Source of the DNA: PALSA-1353 sp036267155
Lineage (GTDB): Bacteria; Planctomycetota; Phycisphaerae; Tepidisphaerales; Tepidisphaeraceae
Direction of reading: 5' to 3'
NCBI GenBank assembly: GCA_036267155.1
Contig: DATAWP010000046.1
Location: 1 to 64,000, forward strand
Length of the DNA: 64,000 nt
Under the pieces are notes generated by a model that saw only the letters and a list, made by a program, of their open reading frames with translations, did not search any database and was not told the origin of the DNA. Within the stretch, counting starts at the first letter, position 1. Each line of letters opens with the position of its first letter. Both the position numbers and the translations under genes were made by a program. Positions 62,101 through 64,000 of this stretch are shown here, one piece after another.

Positions 62101-63810
62101 ATGTCCAAACAAATCTTCGTCGCAGCGATCATGGCGTTGTTGCTGGCGCGGACCGCCTCGGCACAGGATGCCCAGCGTCTGGCCCCGAAAGTGCCGCCGG
62201 CCAATCCGCCCGCGCAACTTCGTCCACCCGCGGCAACCACGCAGCCGCAAGGCAGCCAACTGGTCGTCGAGCATTTGCAGGGGCTCGTCTTCCTCGACTC
62301 TCCCGAAAAGGTTCATGAGTCGTCCGATGTGCGCGGCATCGACGTCAGCGGAGCTTCGCTGCTCAGTTCCCCGAAATTCACCGCCGGCGTGTCGGGTTAT
62401 CTCGGCAAGCCGTTGACTCTCGCCAAGCTCAACGAGATCTGCCAGTTTGTGGTTGCTTATTGCCGCGGCATTGATCGGCCCGTGGTTGACGCGATCGTTC
62501 CCCAGCAGGATGTCACCACCGGCACCGTGCAGATCGTCGTTCTGCAGGGCCACATCGGAAAAATCATCGCCGAGGGAAATAAGTTTTTCCCAAGCAAGAT
62601 GCTCATCAGTGCCGTTCGCGCCAAAAGCGGAGATGAGATTTCCCAAAATCAGCTTTTGAACGATGTCGATTGGCTCAATCGCAATCCCTTCCGCCGGACC
62701 GACGTGGTCCTCCAGCGCGGCTCCGAGTTCGGCCAAACCGATGTCGTCCTCGATACCGAAGACCATTTTCCCCTCCGTCTGTATACCGGTTATGAAAACA
62801 CCGGCACCGTCGCCACCGGCGAAGACCGTTGGATGGCCGGCCTGAACTGGGGCGAAGCCTTCGGCCTCGACGACCAGTTCAACTATCAATACACCATGGG
62901 CGACAACACCGAACGCTTCCAGGCTCACAGCGCCAGTTATGTCGCCCCGCTCCCATGGCGCGATGTCCTGACGATCTTCGGCAACTGGTCCACCAGCGAC
63001 GTGCAGACCGATCCGAACATTTTCCAGACCGGCCAGAGTTGGCAAATCAGCGCCCGTTATGAAATCCCACTGCCCCGAATGTGCGGCATCACCCAATCCA
63101 TTCAGTTCGGCGGCGATTTTAAGCGATCGAACACCAACGCCGACTTCGGGGGATTCAGCGTTTACTCCTCCTACGTGAACGTGGTTCAGTTCATGCTCGG
63201 ATACAACGCTGCCGAAACGGATTCTCGCGGCTCCGGCGACTTGTCCCTGGCGGGATATTTTTCACCCGGATACATCGGCTCTCAGGACGACCGGGCTGAC
63301 TATGACAACGCCCGCGTTGGCGCCGATCCGCAATACGCCTACGGCCTGTTGACGACCGATCGCACAACCAATCTCCCGGCCAACTTCTCCTGGCTCGTGC
63401 GCTTTCAGGGCCAACTTGCCACCGGCCCGCTGCTCGGCAGCGAGCAGCTCGGCGTCGGCGGAATCGATTCCGTCCGCGGATATTTCGAACGCGAAGGCAA
63501 TGGCGACGACGGATTGATTCTCTCCAACGAATTGCACACGCCGCCGATGAGCTTCCTGAAAATCGCCGGCCGCAAGGACCAACTCTATTTCCTCGCCTTC
63601 CTGGATTATGGCGTGGCCTACATGCGCGATGCCCAGCCGGGCCAGTTCAGCCAGGAAAACTTTCTCGGCGCCGGCCCAGGCGTCAGCTATCACCTCGGAC
63701 CCTGGCTCAGCGTCGATTACGCCTACGGCTGGCGCCTCGCCAACGGTGACCCCACCGTCCACGCCTCCGGCCGAAATCACCTCCGCATCCTGGCCAGCTT
63801 CACCTATTGA
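62101..63810 (+). CDS. Two-partner secretion transporter (TpsB, ShlB/FhaC/HecB family)
   Basis: About 569 residues from ATG 62101 (AAGGAAAGGG upstream; MSKQIFVAAIMALLLARTASAQ signal); the frame open to 61891 lies inside the upstream gene. A periplasmic POTRA region (about 60-200) contains VVDAIVPQQDVTTGTVQIVVLQGHIGKIIAEG and SQNQLLNDVDWLNRNPFRRTDVVLQ, typical of ShlB-type proteins. Residues 225-569 form a 16-stranded outer-membrane barrel with the loop-6 motif VRGYFEREGNGDDGLILSNEL (VRGY). It exports the TpsA partner encoded just upstream, probably on one message. Confidence 0.93.
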   Translation: MSKQIFVAAIMALLLARTASAQDAQRLAPKVPPANPPAQLRPPAATTQPQGSQLVVEHLQGLVFLDSPEKVHESSDVRGIDVSGASLLSSPKFTAGVSGYLGKPLTLAKLNEICQFVVAYCRGIDRPVVDAIVPQQDVTTGTVQIVVLQGHIGKIIAEGNKFFPSKMLISAVRAKSGDEISQNQLLNDVDWLNRNPFRRTDVVLQRGSEFGQTDVVLDTEDHFPLRLYTGYENTGTVATGEDRWMAGLNWGEAFGLDDQFNYQYTMGDNTERFQAHSASYVAPLPWRDVLTIFGNWSTSDVQTDPNIFQTGQSWQISARYEIPLPRMCGITQSIQFGGDFKRSNTNADFGGFSVYSSYVNVVQFMLGYNAAETDSRGSGDLSLAGYFSPGYIGSQDDRADYDNARVGADPQYAYGLLTTDRTTNLPANFSWLVRFQGQLATGPLLGSEQLGVGGIDSVRGYFEREGNGDDGLILSNELHTPPMSFLKIAGRKDQLYFLAFLDYGVAYMRDAQPGQFSQENFLGAGPGVSYHLGPWLSVDYAYGWRLANGDPTVHASGRNHLRILASFTY

Positions 63811-64000
63811 CACCGATTAAAGCGGATGGCATTTGCCATTCCCGCAAAAGCCACAGGATGGCAATGCTGTGGGTATCACCCCAGTGTGATCCGCACTCCG
63901 CCCGGCTCGTCTTCCAAATAGGCAAAACACGATGCAGCAACCGCTTGCTGAACACGGCGAAGCTTTGGTATCCTTGCGGACATGACACTCCGCCCATTTC

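Noticed and set aside
63800..64000. Minus-strand frame of 65 codons and a possible gene start at 63982 (plus)
   Set aside because: The minus frame has no protein character. The plus ATG at 63982 has only six codons before the window ends and no clear ribosome site.

Overview
The window looks like chromosome of a Gram-negative planctomycete, most likely class Phycisphaerae. This is inferred from marker combinations, not from a 16S gene. The markers are PEP-CTERM and VPLP-type sorting tails, secreted beta-strand proteins ending in twin GDxNxDGxV (dockerin-like) motifs, an H-X9-DG pseudopilin, a DUF1580 protein, a sigma factor of the HEAYLRL type next to a Ser/Thr kinase, GloVer repeats, and an outer-membrane toolkit (Lnt, an LpxL-like acyltransferase, two-partner secretion). 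G+C is high by eye.

Layout. 1-8.2 kb: three surface-protein paralogues with nearly identical dockerin/PEP-CTERM ends, a pseudopilin behind a LacI-type operator, and a divergent PEP-CTERM protein resembling a papain-like protease. 8.3-13.0 kb (minus): lnt, a HEAT-repeat lipoprotein, a coiled-coil membrane protein, a tiny membrane protein and a GNAT. 13.0-18.5 kb: a VPLP-tailed protein, a large lipoprotein with a GH123/DUF4091-like region, an acyl-CoA dehydrogenase and a candidate small RNA. 18.8-24.9 kb: metG, a pentameric ligand-gated channel homologue, a PD-(D/E)XK protein, a BrnT toxin with two antitoxin-like genes and a broken third, tag and a small basic protein. 25.2-29.9 kb: a tetrapyrrole operon (precorrin-2 dehydrogenase, hemX, hemA) running into a GT-C glycosyltransferase. 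29.9-35.7 kb: a beta-lactamase-fold hydrolase, a terpene-cyclase-like repeat protein behind a clear promoter/operator, and resB-ccsA for cytochrome c maturation. 35.7-42.2 kb: an outer-membrane protein, divergent mntH and mntR with a shared palindromic operator, a fatty acid desaturase and a DUF3300 lipoprotein. 42.2-49.5 kb: a GloVer-repeat PEP-CTERM gene lying between a 169-bp sigma-factor remnant and the intact sigma gene, then a kinase and glpK. 49.7-52.3 kb: an ABM monooxygenase, a GT4 gene carrying an in-frame palindromic insertion, and an LpxL-like gene.

52,444-57,490 is a compact integrative element. A 47-bp direct repeat, identical to the 3' part of an intact tRNA-Gly(CCC) gene, flanks a tyrosine recombinase, a DUF1580 regulator, a possible rolling-circle Rep and three unknown genes, all on the minus strand. 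Related palindromes lie just inside both ends. I recognise no capsid, export or resistance gene, so it is best called a cryptic satellite- or plasmid-like element. 57.8-63.8 kb holds a two-partner secretion pair: a 1423-aa exoprotein with a C-type-lectin-like module and MBG domains, and its TpsB transporter.

Dispersed palindromic repeats sit between genes and, in two places, inside coding sequence. The most unusual items are the 5-kb element, the channel homologue, the palindrome inside the glycosyltransferase, the sigma-remnant/PEP-CTERM junction and several promoter-overlapping operators.
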